Positions 52,335 to 53,950 of a stretch of DNA of 53,950 nucleotides are shown here, piece by piece. The notes beneath the pieces are model-generated. The model saw nothing but the letters and a program-made list of their open reading frames with translations, was not told the origin of the DNA and did no database searches. Within the stretch, counting starts at the first letter, position 1, and each line of letters begins with the position of its first letter. The stretch lies in contig JAEEIG010000170.1 in assembly GCA_016281255.1 (NCBI GenBank), forward strand, positions 1 through 53,950. Direction: 5' to 3'. This stretch comes from Bacteroidales bacterium (GTDB lineage: Bacteria; Bacteroidota; Bacteroidia; Bacteroidales; WCHB1-69). The position numbers were made by a program, and so were the translations under genes.

Positions 52335-52472
52335 GTTTGTCGATTTTCTGCGAAATTTATTAAATTATTTTAATTAATTTCAAATCAATTAGTTAAAATA
52401 ATTTTATAACACATTGTTATTCAAGACAAAACAAAAAATTTCAAAACCCTTGACAAAGCTGTTTTTTCATTG

Positions 52473-52480
52473 TATATTTG
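52473..52480 (+). promoter_or_regulatory. -7 promoter box of the coiled-coil nuclease-like gene
   Basis: TATATTTG on the plus strand, 26 bp upstream of the ATG at 52507, with TTGAC about 20 bp upstream. Confidence 0.55.
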
Positions 52481-52506
52481 CCGTACAATTTTTAACCTTT
52501 GAAAGT

Positions 52507-53397
52507 ATGGAAAATATTACACAAACAGCCGTCCCGGAATGGGACACCTTGATTAAAACCGCACAAGACACCAACCTGGTGGTCAAGGAGACGAATCAAT
52601 TAACCCGAATGCTCCGCGAAGAGCAACGCAAAGAATTCACTGCGATGAAAGAGGACCAGCGACAGCAGAAGGATGACTTCCGGAAAGAGATGAATGACAT
52701 AACAGAAGCGCAGGAGAGTAGAATCCAGAGACTTCGCGATTATGACCAATTCCTTACTCGTTGGAGGGAAGATTCCCGCCGTGACATGGCAGAACATCGA
52801 GAACGGATGAAAGAGATAGACAAGCGGTTGGACAGAATCAGCAAGATGCAGGTAGAGGATAGAATGCAACAACAGGAGAATGGCAGATTGCAAAAGGAAA
52901 CGGAAAGGCTGCAAAAGGAAACTTTCGCCCAGATGAAGGAGACCGACAAGAAAATCAAAGAATTGGCCACACGGTTTTCAACCACTACTGGCAACATTAT
53001 TGAGGGGCTGATGAGTTCTTCAGCCACCGAAATGTTCCAAAGAGCCGGCTACGACATGCACAGCAAAGCCAAAAACGTGTCCCGGAAGTCCAAGAACCCC
53101 AACGAAGGCATGGAGGTTGACGTGATCCTGCACAATGACACCTCCGCAATCGCCATTGAGGTCAAAGCAAGTTGCGGGAAAGGCGACATCGACCGTTTCC
53201 TGCACCAGATGGAAAAGTTTAAAAGATTATTCCCTCTTTATGCGGACAAAGAGGTATTGGTGGCCATCGCCGCCATCAACTATGAAAACGATGCTGACAA
53301 CTACGCACACAGGTGCGGCCTCATTGTGGTACGCACCGACAGTTACAACTTTTTCAGCGTTGACCCTTGCGAAAAGGGGAAATTACTGAGATTCTGA
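52507..53397 (+). CDS. Coiled-coil protein with PD-(D/E)XK-like nuclease domain
   Basis: The ATG at 52507 lies after the promoter box; the longer frame crosses it. The 296-residue product has an N-terminal Glu/Lys/Gln-rich coiled coil of about 150 residues (QRQQKDDFRKEMNDITEA and similar) and a C-terminal domain of about 140 residues. That domain shows GMEVDVILHNDTSAIAIEVKAS: Asp and then E-x-K on a following strand, the core of PD-(D/E)XK nucleases, as in DUF3782-type proteins. No signal peptide. The function is unknown; related proteins are scattered, often in accessory regions. The stop is 3 bp from the convergent nitroreductase. Confidence 0.8.
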   Translation: MENITQTAVPEWDTLIKTAQDTNLVVKETNQLTRMLREEQRKEFTAMKEDQRQQKDDFRKEMNDITEAQESRIQRLRDYDQFLTRWREDSRRDMAEHRERMKEIDKRLDRISKMQVEDRMQQQENGRLQKETERLQKETFAQMKETDKKIKELATRFSTTTGNIIEGLMSSSATEMFQRAGYDMHSKAKNVSRKSKNPNEGMEVDVILHNDTSAIAIEVKASCGKGDIDRFLHQMEKFKRLFPLYADKEVLVAIAAINYENDADNYAHRCGLIVVRTDSYNFFSVDPCEKGKLLRF

Positions 53398-53400
53398 GCC

Positions 53401-53950
53401 TTAGAAGAACTGGGCAATCTCCTCCAATGGACGGTGTGTGGGCTGTCTCGGCTCGCCGGCCCTGTAACCTAAGGAGATGACTGCCATGACGGCTTCGTTT
53501 TCGGGGATATTGAAAAGTTCCCGCAGCTTTTCGGAGTCACGCATGCCCATGATGAGAGTGTCGAAACCCTTGGCTCGAGCCACAAGGATGAAATAAGCAT
53601 TGCTCAGACCGTTGTCGTAGGCGCCCCAGCCATCACCCACCTCGTTGGTCTGGTTGCCGTTGAAGAAGCCCGACTTGCCCTTCTCGTAGGTGGAGACGAT
53701 CAATACGGGGGCTCCGGCGATGTTCTGCTTGTTGCGCTCGCCTACCAATTCCTGCACGGCCGCCACCTTTTCAGGGCTCATGGCCACATAGTATTTCGAG
53801 GGTTGTTGGTTTGCCCAATAGGGTGCCTCTTGCGTGGCGATGAGTAGCTCGCGCACCTCAGCCTCGCTGATGGTCTTGGTGGAGTCGTAGTGACGCACAC
53901 TCCTGCGGTTTTTCAGCACCTCCTCGAAAGAAACAGCAGCGCAGGTCTCT
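53401..53950 (-). CDS. Nitroreductase family protein (partial, 5' end outside window)
   Basis: Nitroreductase-fold enzymes are FMN-dependent and reduce nitro compounds, quinones or flavin. The readable part ends in a stop at 53401. Its N-terminal region reads FEEVLKNRRSVRHYDSTK with the family's N-R-R-S-V-R motif, followed by ATQEAPYWANQQPSKYYV and, further on, ARAKGFDTLIMGMRDSEKL. The frame stays open to the right edge, and a GTG at 53919 is inside the conserved start region, so the true start is beyond the window. The enzyme is at the short end of the family (about 180 residues). Substrate unknown. Confidence 0.9.
   Translation of the reverse strand, partial: ETCAAVSFEEVLKNRRSVRHYDSTKTISEAEVRELLIATQEAPYWANQQPSKYYVAMSPEKVAAVQELVGERNKQNIAGAPVLIVSTYEKGKSGFFNGNQTNEVGDGWGAYDNGLSNAYFILVARAKGFDTLIMGMRDSEKLRELFNIPENEAVMAVISLGYRAGEPRQPTHRPLEEIAQFF

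Overview
The window comes from a member of the Bacteroidota, most likely Bacteroidales. It carries a complete porP-gldKLMN block of the type IX secretion system (T9SS), two giant modular surface proteins with T9SS-type C-terminal sorting domains, a Bacteroidetes-type tryptophanase, and Bacteroidetes promoter signatures (TAnnTTTG boxes) upstream of many genes. It is not Bacteroides itself, which generally lacks a T9SS. Most intergenic gaps are short and the start codons lack clear Shine-Dalgarno sequences, which is also usual in this phylum.

Layout. 1-7.1 kb, all minus: partial RNase P RNA, dnaN, a cysteine-rich DUF3109 protein, tnaA, two membrane-anchored proteins of unknown role (MORN-type and OmpH-like) and recQ. 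7.2-17.0 kb, all minus: the T9SS operon porP-gldK-gldL-gldM-gldN with its own promoter and terminator, preceded by a 1149-residue outer-membrane protein. 17.0-21.2 kb, plus: an orphan C-terminal transketolase half, an ECF sigma factor with two small envelope proteins, then crotonase and 3-hydroxybutyryl-CoA dehydrogenase, with hairpin terminators. 21.2-33.8 kb: a visibly more AT-rich, accessory-looking block. It holds a WG-repeat gene enclosed by inverted 17-bp repeats, a huge T9SS adhesin gene split by one in-frame amber codon, a decayed IS4-type element at the adhesin's 5' side, and a membrane-bound LytTR regulator with an extra C-terminal winged helix. 33.8-38.4 kb, minus: priA, an orphan periplasmic-binding protein and a nucleoside phosphorylase. 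38.5-43.6 kb: a second, GC-rich, intact giant T9SS surface protein. 43.6-51.7 kb: surface-polysaccharide genes (methyltransferase, flippase, two glycosyltransferases), mgtC, a lipoprotein, a PorT-like barrel and ffh. The end holds a small lipoprotein behind heptanucleotide repeats, a coiled-coil PD-(D/E)XK-like protein and a nitroreductase cut by the window edge.

How the genes fit together. The T9SS core (GldK/GldN ring, GldL/GldM motor, PorP-type barrel), probably helped by the PorT-like barrel and possibly by the 1149-residue outer-membrane protein, would export cargo such as the two modular surface proteins; the envelope sugar genes may supply the lipopolysaccharide to which such cargo is commonly attached. 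Tryptophanase plus the crotonase/dehydrogenase pair suggest amino-acid fermentation with a crotonyl-CoA/butyrate-type branch, although no thiolase or butyryl-CoA dehydrogenase lies here. The most unusual observations are the amber-split adhesin, the IS remnant about 40 bp from its promoter box, the unusual LytTR-wHTH membrane regulator beside it, and the inverted-repeat-bounded WG cassette.
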